A DNA stretch of 64,000 nt, taken from positions 3,844,001 to 3,908,000 of the forward strand of contig NZ_AP018439.1 in NCBI RefSeq assembly GCF_009937955.1, in the 5' to 3' direction. Numbering within the stretch: the stretch's first letter is position 1; every line of letters begins with the position of its first letter. A program made the translations under genes and the position numbers. Origin of the DNA: Undibacterium sp. KW1 (lineage in GTDB: Bacteria; Pseudomonadota; Gammaproteobacteria; Burkholderiales; Burkholderiaceae_D). The notes beneath the pieces are model-generated. The model was not told the origin of the DNA, did no database searches, and saw only the letters and a list, made by a program, of their open reading frames with translations. Shown in pieces: positions 50,434-59,392 of the stretch.

Positions 50434-51990
50434 ATGAGCTCAGTAATAATGACCATGAACAACCCTGCGGTAGCGGGCACGCCCGCTACCATTTATACAG
50501 GGGTCACAGCCAGCCTGAATATCGTGCTCACCAATGACACCGGGGCTGATATCAATCTCACTAACGCCGCCAGCCTGGAAGTGTTCATGCCGCTGTATTT
50601 CACGGCTGCACAACTGGAGCAGATGACGATAAGCAATATCACGCCTGCAGGCTGGACTTTCAGTTACAACAGTGCCGACATGTCTTTGCAACTTAACTGG
50701 ACTGGTGGCAATGCCCCCTGGTTCAGCAATGGCGCCATCACTTTCAGCATCAATAATGTGCTGACATCGAATACCCCTAACGCTGACGTCGTGCAAATCA
50801 ACTTCAATGGCATCAGCGGTGCCAACGTCCCTAGCCAGGTATCGTCAGCGCTGGCGCTGGTTGCACAACCTGCGCCAGGCAACCTGAATCTGCAACAGGT
50901 GCTCAGCGTCACACCAGAATTTGGCGGCGCGGTCTATGTGTCCGCCGTCAGCAATCCACTGACCAATACCCTGTACCTGAACCTCAAGAATATCGGCAGC
51001 ACGCCACTGTTCAATGGCAATAATATGTGGACAGGCTCACCCAAGGTATCGGTCAGTTTTGTGTATGGTACAACCAGCGGCTCGCTGGCGCCGGACGACA
51101 AACAGCAAGCGACACAAACAGGCTCAGCCTGGGCTATCAGCGCCGGTATCTATGTAGATCAGACTGGTGGCTGGAGTGTGCAAAATCCTTCTGTTACCGG
51201 CCAGGCGAATTCGCCAACCTGGACACTGACACCCAACAATACCAATAAACAGATCATAGGTACTGGTGACCAGTCAAATGTGACATTCTCTTTCGCCAAT
51301 ATCATTTCGATGACGCCGACCGGCCCTACGCAGATGTATGTGCAGTTTTCCGGTTTCATGGCAAACGATGGCACGCATTACAACGATACGGTGTTTGTCG
51401 TTCCTATCAGCAAGCAGATTCCACCCAATCCCGGCGCGATAGGCATCTACAGCCTGGCGGAAACTATCCCCGTTAACAGTTCAACTGAACAGGTCTCTAT
51501 TCCGCTGACCTGGAGCATGTTTGGTGTTGGCAGTGTCAAGCTGAGCTTCTATATACCAGGCATGACCATACCCGAACAAAAGTATACCTACGGCACTACG
51601 GCACATCCCGCACTCAATTATGACACTGAGCATCCACAGATCACTGGCATTACCAAGACCCAGACCCTGACTGTGTATTGCTGGGCTTACTCTGACAGCA
51701 ACTGGCAAAACCAGTTGAACAAGATACAGTGTACGGTACCTCTGATCTTCCCGCCCGTGATCAATAGTTTTACCATACAGCCTACCACGATCGTGCCACC
51801 GGCCAGTTATGCCTTCCAGTTGCAATGGGATATTGAGGGACAGGACAGTTTTGAAATCATTGCCGACAATGGTTCTGGTAGTCCGGTTAAGTTACCGGTG
51901 CCGCAAACTGTTTCGACTTACATCGTCAATCCTACCGCTCCCCAAACAACCTATACACTGAACGTGTATGGCAATACCACTAATGACTGA
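50434..51990 (+). CDS. cluster protein 8, beta-sandwich-rich, unknown
   Basis: 518 residues. Begins MTMNNPAVAGTPATIYTGVTASLNIVLTNDTGADINLTNAASLEVFMPLYF. Several Ig-like strands recur, e.g. ITFSINNVLTSNTPNADVVQINF, NVTFSFANIISMTPTGPTQMYVQFSG and a C-terminal domain INSFTIQPTTIVPPASYAFQLQWDIEGQDSFEI-type strands ending TTYTLNVYG. It looks like a string of immunoglobulin-like or fibre domains. No signal peptide. It lies 12 bp before the first tail-collar gene. Confidence 0.7.
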   Translation: MSSVIMTMNNPAVAGTPATIYTGVTASLNIVLTNDTGADINLTNAASLEVFMPLYFTAAQLEQMTISNITPAGWTFSYNSADMSLQLNWTGGNAPWFSNGAITFSINNVLTSNTPNADVVQINFNGISGANVPSQVSSALALVAQPAPGNLNLQQVLSVTPEFGGAVYVSAVSNPLTNTLYLNLKNIGSTPLFNGNNMWTGSPKVSVSFVYGTTSGSLAPDDKQQATQTGSAWAISAGIYVDQTGGWSVQNPSVTGQANSPTWTLTPNNTNKQIIGTGDQSNVTFSFANIISMTPTGPTQMYVQFSGFMANDGTHYNDTVFVVPISKQIPPNPGAIGIYSLAETIPVNSSTEQVSIPLTWSMFGVGSVKLSFYIPGMTIPEQKYTYGTTAHPALNYDTEHPQITGITKTQTLTVYCWAYSDSNWQNQLNKIQCTVPLIFPPVINSFTIQPTTIVPPASYAFQLQWDIEGQDSFEIIADNGSGSPVKLPVPQTVSTYIVNPTAPQTTYTLNVYGNTTND

Positions 51991-52002
51991 CCGGAGTATC
52001 CA

Positions 52003-52476
52003 ATGCCGAATCAAAATGTAGTCACTGCCAGTAACACCGTTATTATCACCGTGCCTGTAGGTACCATCGTCAGCTTCGCCGGAAATACTGCGCCGCCAGG
52101 CTGGTTATTGTGTGATGGGGCAACTATTTCGTCATCTACTTATCCTGCCCTGTACGGCATAGTTGGTGCCCATGTGCCGGATTTGCGCAGTCGTTTCATC
52201 GTCGGTGCAGGTCAGGGCAATAGCTTATCCATCCGCACGTTGAACAGCTTTGGCGGTGAAGAGTCTCACACCCTGAGCGAAAATGAAATGCCCAATCACA
52301 GTCATGCATATGGTGTTGGCGGCGGCAACCGTGGTAACAACAACGGAGGTGGCAACTCTGAAGGCTGGTCAACTAATAACTGGTCATTTACGACCTGGAC
52401 AGCCCGCACTGGCGGTAATCTTGCGCACAATAATATGCCCCCTTTTTATGCACTGACCTACATCATCAAATACTAA
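52003..52476 (+). CDS. phage tail collar-domain protein, first copy
   Basis: 157 residues. The collar domain (PF07484-like) is clear: VGTIVSFAGNTAPPGWLLCDGATISSSTYPALYGIVG, VPDLRSRFIVGAGQG, then NEMPNHSHAYGVGGGN, and ends MPPFYALTYIIKY. This is the small stand-alone form known as the microcystin-dependent-protein (MdpB-like) group, usually found near structural or tail-fibre-like genes. GGAG precedes the ATG. The glycine- and asparagine-rich central loop (GGGNRGNNNGGGN) replaces the usual fibre tip. Paralogue of the next gene. Confidence 0.85.
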   Translation: MPNQNVVTASNTVIITVPVGTIVSFAGNTAPPGWLLCDGATISSSTYPALYGIVGAHVPDLRSRFIVGAGQGNSLSIRTLNSFGGEESHTLSENEMPNHSHAYGVGGGNRGNNNGGGNSEGWSTNNWSFTTWTARTGGNLAHNNMPPFYALTYIIKY

Positions 52477-52505
52477 AGCTGCAGATTCAAGGCGTCTTTA
52501 TCCCG

Positions 52506-52533
52506 ATGCCAATGCAATATCCTGTATTGGCAT
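52506..52533. repeat. hairpin between tail-collar genes
   Basis: ATGCCAAT-N12-ATTGGCAT in the 85-bp gap between the two collar genes. Could be a processing site or weak attenuator. Confidence 0.45.
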
Positions 52534-52561
52534 AATTCATTCCATTTTTTGAGAAAAGCTC

Positions 52562-53056
52562 ATGAGCACATTAACCAACACCGCGCCTTCCCAGTCCGCT
52601 GAGACGGTTGCCATCAATCCCTTGCCAGTCGGCTCCATCATTGCCTTTGGCGGTAGCGATGCACCAAACGGCTGGCTGCTTTGCGTCGGACAGGCCATCA
52701 GCCAATCGACTTATCCGAACCTGTTCGCTGTCATTGGTAATACAGTACCTGACCTGCGCAGCCGATTTATCATCGGCAGCGGCCAGGGCGGTGGTCTCAG
52801 CAACTATCCACTAAAAAGCACGGGCGGTGTAGAAAACGTGACCCTTAATATCAACCAGATACCTAGCCACCAGCACTTTGGTTTTGGTGAGTCGGATTCC
52901 TCCTGGCCCATGAACATTCAGGGCAAGAATCAAATGGGTAGCAAAGGCGGGATAGACAAGGACAATTATTATTATGGCACGACCAGCGCTGGCGGCAATG
53001 GTGCACATGAAAACCGCCCGCCCTATTTTGCCCTGACTTATATCATCAAGTATTAA
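52562..53056 (+). CDS. phage tail collar-domain protein, second copy
   Basis: 164 residues. Same collar architecture: LPVGSIIAFGGSDAPNGWLLCVGQAISQSTYPNLFAVIG, VPDLRSRFIIGSGQG, NQIPSHQHFGFGESDS, ending RPPYFALTYIIKY. It shares the start, PDLRSRFI and the C-terminal FALTYIIKY with the first copy; the middle differs, as expected of variable tips. Last gene of the 16-kb cluster, 38 bp before a convergent gene. No holin, tape-measure or baseplate gene is near. Confidence 0.85.
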   Translation: MSTLTNTAPSQSAETVAINPLPVGSIIAFGGSDAPNGWLLCVGQAISQSTYPNLFAVIGNTVPDLRSRFIIGSGQGGGLSNYPLKSTGGVENVTLNINQIPSHQHFGFGESDSSWPMNIQGKNQMGSKGGIDKDNYYYGTTSAGGNGAHENRPPYFALTYIIKY

Positions 53057-53094
53057 AAACTCACATGAAGGCTGGCTTGAACAGTTTGCAGGGC

Positions 53095-53604
53095 TTATTT
53101 TTTCTGCGCTTGTTCAGCCTGCTTTTCAGTCAGTTTTTTCACGCCATCTGCCAAATAATCAGTCAGCTCATTGGGCACGGTCAGCGACAACTGATAGTGC
53201 CTGATTTCAAACCCCCTGGCGGTTTGTTCTATCACGCCAGTGGCCTGGCAAATGCCCATCTGGGTTTGTAGCTGCTCATCAAACCAGATAAATTTGTGGT
53301 CTGCCGACATGCTGATATGGCGGTTGAAGGACTTGAAAGCCCAGGCAGATGGCCGCTCAAAAAAACGTTTGGCCCAGGCTTTGAATTCATCACGCGTCCA
53401 GCGTTCTGTCTTGTCGGTGCCTATATACACACCATCTTTTGCCATCTTGTCGAAATACTGCAGGCGTGCGTGGGCAGCATCGTCATGCCATTCATCAATG
53501 AACTGGGCAACTTTGCTCGTGACGCTTGCAATATCATCTGCGGCATGAACCAGTGCAGTCTGCATGGCCCATGCAGCCAATAAAGCACTCAGTGTCTTTT
53601 TCAT
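53095..53604 (-). CDS. secreted SnoaL/NTF2-like protein
   Basis: 169 residues from ATG 53604 (AGGA 8-9 nt upstream). Signal peptide KKTLSALLAAWAMQTALVHA. The mature part has the NTF2-like layout: VTSKVAQFIDEWHDDAAHARLQYFDKMAKDGVYIGTDKTERWTRDEFKAWAKRFF (helix-rich), then beta strands FIWFDEQLQTQMGICQATGVIEQTARGFEIRHYQLSLTVP. Such SnoaL-like domains bind small ligands; role unknown. The C-terminus is Lys/Gln-rich. Convergent with the tail-collar genes. Confidence 0.8.
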   Translation of the reverse strand: MKKTLSALLAAWAMQTALVHAADDIASVTSKVAQFIDEWHDDAAHARLQYFDKMAKDGVYIGTDKTERWTRDEFKAWAKRFFERPSAWAFKSFNRHISMSADHKFIWFDEQLQTQMGICQATGVIEQTARGFEIRHYQLSLTVPNELTDYLADGVKKLTEKQAEQAQKK

Positions 53605-53652
53605 TTTCACATCCTGGTTTTTATAGCCTGATTTTTTAGCCTGATCCGGGTA

Positions 53653-54207
53653 TCAGTTTTGTCGGTTCAGGTAATCGGCACGGGTGATGCGGTAAATCAG
53701 GCTGGCCGCTTCACCCGGCACATCTTCCACTTCCGAGTATAACTGCATGCCGATTTTTTCCAGGGTGCGGCGCGAAGGAATGTTGGCAGGTCTGACCAGG
53801 CCATATACAGCATCCTCAGCCAGCACGACAAAAGCAGTATGCAAGGCAGCCATCGCCATTTCCGTTGCATAGCCCTTGCCCCAGGTGTGCGCAGCAAACC
53901 GGAAATAGATGTTCAGGCCACTGAAATCACCTATCTGCTTGCGCATGACGCCACCAAAACCCAATACCTGGTCTGGCTCATCTATAGAACAGACTGTCCA
54001 GTAACCAAAATGCTGACGTTCCCATGCACCGGCCCAGTCATCCAGCAATACCCTGGTGGTTTCGCGTGATCTGGGGCCGGTCGGGTTATGGATATTGGTG
54101 GCGGGGTCACCATGGATAATGGCGGCACTGTCGATATCGCTGCGTTCCATCTTGCGCAACAGGAGACGCTCCGTCTTTAACGGACTCAGGCTGGCATAGT
54201 CAATCAT
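53653..54207 (-). CDS. GNAT-family N-acetyltransferase (RimJ/RimL type)
   Basis: 184 residues. LKTERLLLRKMERSDIDSAAIIHGDP, VLGFGGVMRKQ and the acetyl-CoA-binding AHTWGKGYATEMAMAALHTAF, then VRPANIPSRRTLEKIGMQLYSE are typical of RimJ/L-like acetyltransferases, which modify N-termini, small molecules or drugs. The substrate is not predictable. It lies 16 bp downstream of the histone-deacetylase-like gene, same strand. Confidence 0.88.
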   Translation of the reverse strand: MIDYASLSPLKTERLLLRKMERSDIDSAAIIHGDPATNIHNPTGPRSRETTRVLLDDWAGAWERQHFGYWTVCSIDEPDQVLGFGGVMRKQIGDFSGLNIYFRFAAHTWGKGYATEMAMAALHTAFVVLAEDAVYGLVRPANIPSRRTLEKIGMQLYSEVEDVPGEAASLIYRITRADYLNRQN

Positions 54208-54223
54208 GCTTGCTCAACGATGC

Positions 54224-55108
54224 TCAATCCAGGTCTGCCAGGACTTTGAGGTGAGCCACCACGCTGCGCCCCAAAGCAGACAGGTTATAGCCCCCTTCCA
54301 GACAACTGACGATGCGTTTGTTCGAAAACTCCTGGGCTATCTTCATGATTTCTTTAGTGATCCACGCATAATCGGCCTCGACCAGACCCAATTGTCCCAT
54401 GTCATCTTCACGGTGGGCATCGAAACCGGCAGAAATAAAGATCATTTCTGGTTCAAACTCGCGCAATGCGGGCAACCACTGCTCATTAATCAACTGACGC
54501 ACGACATCGCCATAACTGTGTGCCGGAACTGGAATATTCACCATATTGCTGGCCGGGTGCTCAGTGCCGGTATAGGGGTAATACGGATGCTGGAAAAAAC
54601 TGACCATCAGCACGCGCCCGTCATCCCTGAATGCTTCTTCCGTGCCATTGCCGTGATGGACATCAAAATCAACAATGGCAATACGCTTCAGACCGCGTAC
54701 CTCCAATGCATGCTTGGCCGCGACAGCAACATTATTGAACATGCAAAAACCCATGGCTTCACTGGGGGTCGCATGGTGTCCTGGCGGGCGTATCGCACAA
54801 AATGCATTTTCCACTTCACCATCAAGCACGGCATCGGTTGCCGCTACAGCAGCACCGGCGGCACGCAGGGAGGCACGCCAGGTGTAAGCATTCAGTGATG
54901 TATCTGCATCCAGCGGGAAATGGCTGTAGTCGGAGCGCTCTGAGGGGCAGTTTTCCCGTATGCGGTAAATGGCGTCGGCAGTATGCACGCGCGCAAGATC
55001 GGCTTCCGTCGCCGGAGGTGCTTCGCGATGGTCCAGCAAGTTGCTGATACGGCTGGCGATCAGTTGATCGTCTATGGCTTGCAGACGCTCGGGTGATTCG
55101 GGTGCCAT
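54224..55108 (-). CDS. histone deacetylase-family amidohydrolase with apparent N-terminal frameshift
   Basis: 294 residues as open from ATG 55108. Catalytic segments are intact: RPPGHHA, DFDVHHGNGTEEAF and SAGFDAH, the zinc ligands and general base of the class II/acetylpolyamine-type amidohydrolases. Family members begin about 20 residues earlier with ...HEMGSWHPESPERL. Here that start exists in another frame: ATG at 55161 reads MTTAYFTHADCKRHEMGSWHP, and the frame continues only if one base is restored near 55099-55106. So either a single-base deletion has broken the gene, or a sequencing error exists, or translation now starts at 55108 without the first strand. It is cotranscribed with the GNAT gene. 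Confidence 0.75.
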   Translation of the reverse strand: MAPESPERLQAIDDQLIASRISNLLDHREAPPATEADLARVHTADAIYRIRENCPSERSDYSHFPLDADTSLNAYTWRASLRAAGAAVAATDAVLDGEVENAFCAIRPPGHHATPSEAMGFCMFNNVAVAAKHALEVRGLKRIAIVDFDVHHGNGTEEAFRDDGRVLMVSFFQHPYYPYTGTEHPASNMVNIPVPAHSYGDVVRQLINEQWLPALREFEPEMIFISAGFDAHREDDMGQLGLVEADYAWITKEIMKIAQEFSNKRIVSCLEGGYNLSALGRSVVAHLKVLADLD

Positions 55109-55161
55109 GAGCCCATTTCATGGCGTTTGCAGTCAGCATGGGTGAAATACGCAGTTGTCAT

Positions 55162-55448
55162 GTCTCTGTGCCAGAACTGCCACAAAACCAGTCCGGCATT
55201 AGCTTGCCAGCGCAGTATGAGTGATCTCAGTTCTGTTTATCTTATCCGTCTTGCTATCAGTTTCACCCTATTTGCCTGATTTTGCAAATCCGTCTGTCTG
55301 AATCTTTTCACTATGGGCAACAGTTTTTCACATTTCGGTTTACACTGTGGGCACAGAAATTTGACAATTCATGTACATGGTCAGCTCATTCTGGCTTGAA
55401 CCATCATGATTTTCAGGCAACAATAAATATCGCTCAGTAAGGAAGAAC
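55162..55448. other. divergent intergenic region
   Basis: 287 bp between the amidohydrolase-like gene (leftward) and moxR (rightward). No gene or strong repeat seen; promoters of both should lie here. Confidence 0.35.
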
Positions 55449-56369
55449 ATGTTTTCCAAAGTACATAAAGTAGCAAAACAGGTCAATAGCGTCATCATAG
55501 GCAAGGAACAGCAGATCAGGCAGGCTCTGGTCTGTTTGCTGGCGGGTGGGCACTTGCTGATAGAAGATTTGCCTGGCGTAGGCAAAACCACACTGGCACA
55601 TGCGCTGGCGATATCCCTGGGCCTGAAATTCAACCGTCTGCAATTTACCAGTGACCTGCTGCCAGCAGACGTGGTCGGTATTTCGATTTTTGACAGGGAA
55701 AAATCACAATTTGTCTTTCATCCCGGCCCAGTGTTTTCCCAGGTCCTGCTGGCAGATGAAATCAACCGCGCTACGCCAAAAACACAATCCTCATTGCTGG
55801 AAGCCATGGAAGAAAGGCAAGTTTCGGTAGAAGGGCAAACGCGCAACCTGCCCTCACCTTTCTTTGTCATCGCCACCCAAAATCCAGCGCATCAGGTAGG
55901 TACGTTTGCCCTGCCTGAGTCGCAACTGGACAGGTTTTTGATGTGTCTGTCACTCGGTTACCCCGATGCGGCAGCAGAACGTGCCCTTTTGCTGGGTGAA
56001 GACAGACGCAGCCTGCTGGCGCAATTGCCCGCCGTCATGCAGCCGGAAGAATTGATGGAAGCCCAGCAGCAACTGAAGAAAATCCACACGTCTACCGCGC
56101 TGATCGACTACGTGCAATCACTGGCTCATGCAACACGTCAGGGCGATTTATTTGCCGAAGGCATGAGCCCGCGTGCCTCTATCGCTCTATTGCAGGCTGC
56201 ACGCGCCTGGGCTGCCATGGAAGGCCGTGACCACGTCCTGCCTGAAGATGTGCAGGCGGTATTGATACCCGTCATTGCGCACAGGCTGCGTCCCTTGAAG
56301 TCAATGACGGGCAAAGTCAGTGCCAGCAGCGAATTACTGGCGCAATTGATGAAACGCGTCAGCGTCTGA
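55449..56369 (+). CDS. MoxR-family AAA ATPase
   Basis: 306 residues. Walker A LPGVGKTTLA (41-50), Walker B VLLADEINR (99-107), sensor segment FFVIATQNPAHQVGTF and C-terminal helical domain (GMSPRASIALLQAARAWAAMEGRDHVLPEDVQAVL). MoxR ATPases are chaperone-like and couple with the DUF58/VWA-like partner encoded next. AAGGAAG precedes the ATG. It heads a four-gene operon ending with a lytic transglycosylase, so a role in envelope or peptidoglycan maturation is likely. Confidence 0.92.
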   Translation: MFSKVHKVAKQVNSVIIGKEQQIRQALVCLLAGGHLLIEDLPGVGKTTLAHALAISLGLKFNRLQFTSDLLPADVVGISIFDREKSQFVFHPGPVFSQVLLADEINRATPKTQSSLLEAMEERQVSVEGQTRNLPSPFFVIATQNPAHQVGTFALPESQLDRFLMCLSLGYPDAAAERALLLGEDRRSLLAQLPAVMQPEELMEAQQQLKKIHTSTALIDYVQSLAHATRQGDLFAEGMSPRASIALLQAARAWAAMEGRDHVLPEDVQAVLIPVIAHRLRPLKSMTGKVSASSELLAQLMKRVSV

Positions 56370-56399
56370 ACTGCACAGCCATAGATCAAGCACAGCATC

Positions 56400-57383
56400 A
56401 TGTTCACATCGCTTAAAAAAAGACTGCGCAAGATCGTTTTTCTGGAGCATAAGCCAGAAAGCGGTGAAGTGTTCCTGAATCAGCGGCGGGTATTCACCCT
56501 GCCCAGCAAACCCGGGCTGGTATATGTCGTCCTTTTGCTGCTGATGTTTTTGGCAGCGACCAATTACAGCCTGAATCTGGGCTTTGGCCTGACTTATGTA
56601 TTGGGTGGCGTTGCCCTGGTCAATGTGTTTTATGGCTTTCGCAACCTGGCCTACCTGCACTTGCTGCCAGGTTCGGCCCGGGCGGTCTTTGCGGGTGAAG
56701 AAACCGAATATACGGTGTATCTGATCAACCGCCGCACTCATCCGCGCTACGCCATCAGCGTGGGGTTTGCTGAAATAGGCCATCCGGAAAAATTTGTTGA
56801 TATTGCCGCCGACAGCCGCATTGCCGTGCAGCTCAGCTATCCGACGACGAACAGGGGTTTGCAGGCGATACCCAGAATCCGTTTGCAGACCAGTTACCCG
56901 CTGGGCCTGTTACGCGCCTGGAGCACCTGGCTGCCAGATGCCAATGCGCTGGTCTATCCGCAACCAGAGGCAAATCCACCACCCCTGCCCATGTCAGGTG
57001 CCGGGCAAAAGACAGAAGCACCAGGCCATGCCGGTGACGAAGATTTTGCCGGTGTGCGTGCCTATCAGCCTGGCGACCCCATGAAACACCTAGCCTGGAA
57101 ACAGATTGCCAAAGTCGATACAGCACTGGGAGGTTCACTGGTGACCAAGCAATTCGCCGGAGGCTCTGGCAGCGATGTCATGCTGGACTTTGCCGCACTA
57201 CCCCGGAATTTGGATACAGAACTAAAACTGTCACGCCTGACCAGCTGGGTACTGGAAGCCGACCAGCGCGGCCTGACTTATGGTTTCAGGCTGGCGCAAA
57301 CACATTATCCGCCCACCACAGGGCCAGAGCATTGTGAGGCCTGCCTGCGCGCACTGGCGCTCTACGAGATACCAGCATCATGA
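56400..57383 (+). CDS. DUF58-domain membrane protein
   Basis: 327 residues. Two adjoining membrane helices near the N-terminus (GLVYVVLLLLMFLAATNYS and TYVLGGVALVNVFYGF), a beta-sandwich section, and the DUF58 signature EDFAGVRAYQPGDPMKHLAWKQIAK (about 216-240). DUF58 proteins accompany MoxR ATPases. Its stop overlaps the next ATG by 4 bp, so translation is coupled. Confidence 0.9.
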   Translation: MFTSLKKRLRKIVFLEHKPESGEVFLNQRRVFTLPSKPGLVYVVLLLLMFLAATNYSLNLGFGLTYVLGGVALVNVFYGFRNLAYLHLLPGSARAVFAGEETEYTVYLINRRTHPRYAISVGFAEIGHPEKFVDIAADSRIAVQLSYPTTNRGLQAIPRIRLQTSYPLGLLRAWSTWLPDANALVYPQPEANPPPLPMSGAGQKTEAPGHAGDEDFAGVRAYQPGDPMKHLAWKQIAKVDTALGGSLVTKQFAGGSGSDVMLDFAALPRNLDTELKLSRLTSWVLEADQRGLTYGFRLAQTHYPPTTGPEHCEACLRALALYEIPAS

Positions 57384-59392
57384 AATTGCCAGTCTTCCGC
57401 ACCATATTGTCACGCGACAAAGCAGATACCCTGCTGTTGATCTTTGCCTGCGCCTTCGTGTTGTTACCACATGCTGACCATGTCAAATGGTGGGTGAATG
57501 CCTCTTGCGTCCTGCTATTGACCTGGCGTGGATGGCTGACCCTGAGCGGACGCCGCCTGCCCCCTGCCTGGCTGCTGCTACCAGTTGCTATGATGATGAT
57601 GGCCGGGGTTTATCTGACGCACAGGACTTTTTTTGGCCGGGAAGCTGGCGTCACCATGCTGGTCTTGCTGCTGACCTGCAAGCTGCTGGAAATGCACGCC
57701 AAGAGAGATTTGTTCGTGGTGATTTTTCTTGGCTTTTTCCTGTTACTGACGAGTTTCTTTTATCAGCAGAGCATCTTTGCTGCGATACTGACATTGACAG
57801 GCCTGTGCCTGTTATTGACAGCACAGCTATCCTTCCATTACACGGGCTTAGTGCCGCCCTTACTGCAAAGGCTCAAGCTTGGTGCCGGCATACTGGGGCT
57901 GGCAATTCCTCTGACCATCATCGCTTTTGTGCTGTTCCCGCGCATACAGGGGCCATTGTGGGGGCTACCAGGTGATGCACAATCTGGCCGCAGTGGTCTG
58001 TCAAACTCAATGTCGCCAGGGAATATCAGCGAACTGGCACAATCTGAAGAAATTGCCTTTCGCGTCAAGTTCGACAAATTCATCCCGGCCAAACCCCAGC
58101 TTTACTGGCGTGGTATCGTCATGAATAAATTCGACGGACGCAGCTGGTCACAGGAAGAAAAAAGGTCTTCCTATAAAACTGACCAGGACAAAAACTGGAT
58201 TAAGTATGGCGGCCAGGCCATACGCCAGGAAATCACACTGGAAGCAAATGGGCAAAACTGGCTGTTTGCACTCGACATGCCCGCTGGCAAACCCGAGCTG
58301 GAAACCAATACCGGTACCGTTGCCATCATCAACAGACTGATGGAAACCCGGCGCGAGCAAGTCACCAATGACAGACTCAAATACACGATAGAGTCGTATA
58401 CCAGCTATGCCCTGGAAGCCGGGAGCAACCGGGAAATGGTGGCCGATTCGCTGAAACTGCCTGAAGGCTACAATCCACGCACCCTGGCTTTTGCTGCGAC
58501 GCTGAGACAACAATATCCCGATGATATGCAGTTGATCTGGGCCATACTGAACTACTTCCGCCGTGAAGCCTATTCCTACACCCTGGAACCACCGCGGCTG
58601 GGCAGGAATAGTGCCGATGAATTCCTGTTCGATACCAAGGCTGGTTTTTGCGAACACTATGCCAGTGCCTTTGTCCTGCTGATGCGAGCCGCCAATATTC
58701 CGGCACGGGTCATTGCCGGCTATCAGGGTGGCAACCTGAATTCGGTCGATGGCTATATAGAGATACGCCAGTCCGACGCGCATGCATGGGCCGAAGTCTG
58801 GCTGGAAGGCAAAGGCTGGATCAGGATAGATCCGACGGCAGCCGTAGCCCCAGAAAGGGTGCAGCGCTCACTCAATTATGCCGTACCGCGCCAGGGCCTG
58901 GTGGGCCTCATGAACCTGAGCCCGAATGGAATTTCCTTTTTCAACCAGGTGCGCATGCAATGGAGCGCCGTCAATAACTCCTGGAATCAATGGGTATTGA
59001 ATTACAACCAGAATACCCAGAGGAGCCTGTTGAACTCCCTGGGCTTCATGAAGGTAGACTGGGCACAACTGACCTTGTTGTTCTTTATTGCCACCAGCCT
59101 GATACTAGGCCTGATCTCCCTGCCCTTAATTCGCAACCGGCCACGTATCACAGCGCTTGATAAGGTATACTTTTCTTTCTGTCGCAAGATGGAAAAAAAG
59201 ACCGCAGCACGCGCTTTGCACGAAGGACCAAAAACCTATCTGGAAAGATTGCGCAACAGCCTGCCCGCAGCTGAATTTGAAAATGCCGAGCGTTTTCTGA
59301 CACTGTACGCAAGTGCCCGCTACGGCAAAGACCCAGGTCCGGAAAGTACACTGATCCGGCGTTTGAAAACCTTGCTGGCAGCATGCCGCTAA
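57380..59392 (+). CDS. TgpA-like membrane transglutaminase (DUF3488 and transglutaminase-like)
   Basis: 670 residues. Several N-terminal membrane helices (DUF3488, about residues 10-190), then a periplasmic transglutaminase-like domain with the catalytic triad: Cys in KAGFCEHYASAFVLLMRAANIPARVIAGYQGG (near 424), His in QSDAHAWAEVWLEGKGW (near 468) and Asp in IRIDPTAAVAP. One more helix near 560-590 and a C-terminal cytoplasmic region. The Pseudomonas counterpart TgpA is an essential periplasmic transglutaminase. In operon with moxR and DUF58. Confidence 0.92.
   Translation: MKLPVFRTILSRDKADTLLLIFACAFVLLPHADHVKWWVNASCVLLLTWRGWLTLSGRRLPPAWLLLPVAMMMMAGVYLTHRTFFGREAGVTMLVLLLTCKLLEMHAKRDLFVVIFLGFFLLLTSFFYQQSIFAAILTLTGLCLLLTAQLSFHYTGLVPPLLQRLKLGAGILGLAIPLTIIAFVLFPRIQGPLWGLPGDAQSGRSGLSNSMSPGNISELAQSEEIAFRVKFDKFIPAKPQLYWRGIVMNKFDGRSWSQEEKRSSYKTDQDKNWIKYGGQAIRQEITLEANGQNWLFALDMPAGKPELETNTGTVAIINRLMETRREQVTNDRLKYTIESYTSYALEAGSNREMVADSLKLPEGYNPRTLAFAATLRQQYPDDMQLIWAILNYFRREAYSYTLEPPRLGRNSADEFLFDTKAGFCEHYASAFVLLMRAANIPARVIAGYQGGNLNSVDGYIEIRQSDAHAWAEVWLEGKGWIRIDPTAAVAPERVQRSLNYAVPRQGLVGLMNLSPNGISFFNQVRMQWSAVNNSWNQWVLNYNQNTQRSLLNSLGFMKVDWAQLTLLFFIATSLILGLISLPLIRNRPRITALDKVYFSFCRKMEKKTAARALHEGPKTYLERLRNSLPAAEFENAERFLTLYASARYGKDPGPESTLIRRLKTLLAACR

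Noticed and set aside
37331..53056. Prophage or contractile injection system
   Set aside because: No integrase, terminase, capsid, tube, sheath, baseplate, tape-measure or lysis gene; only collar-domain proteins recall phages.
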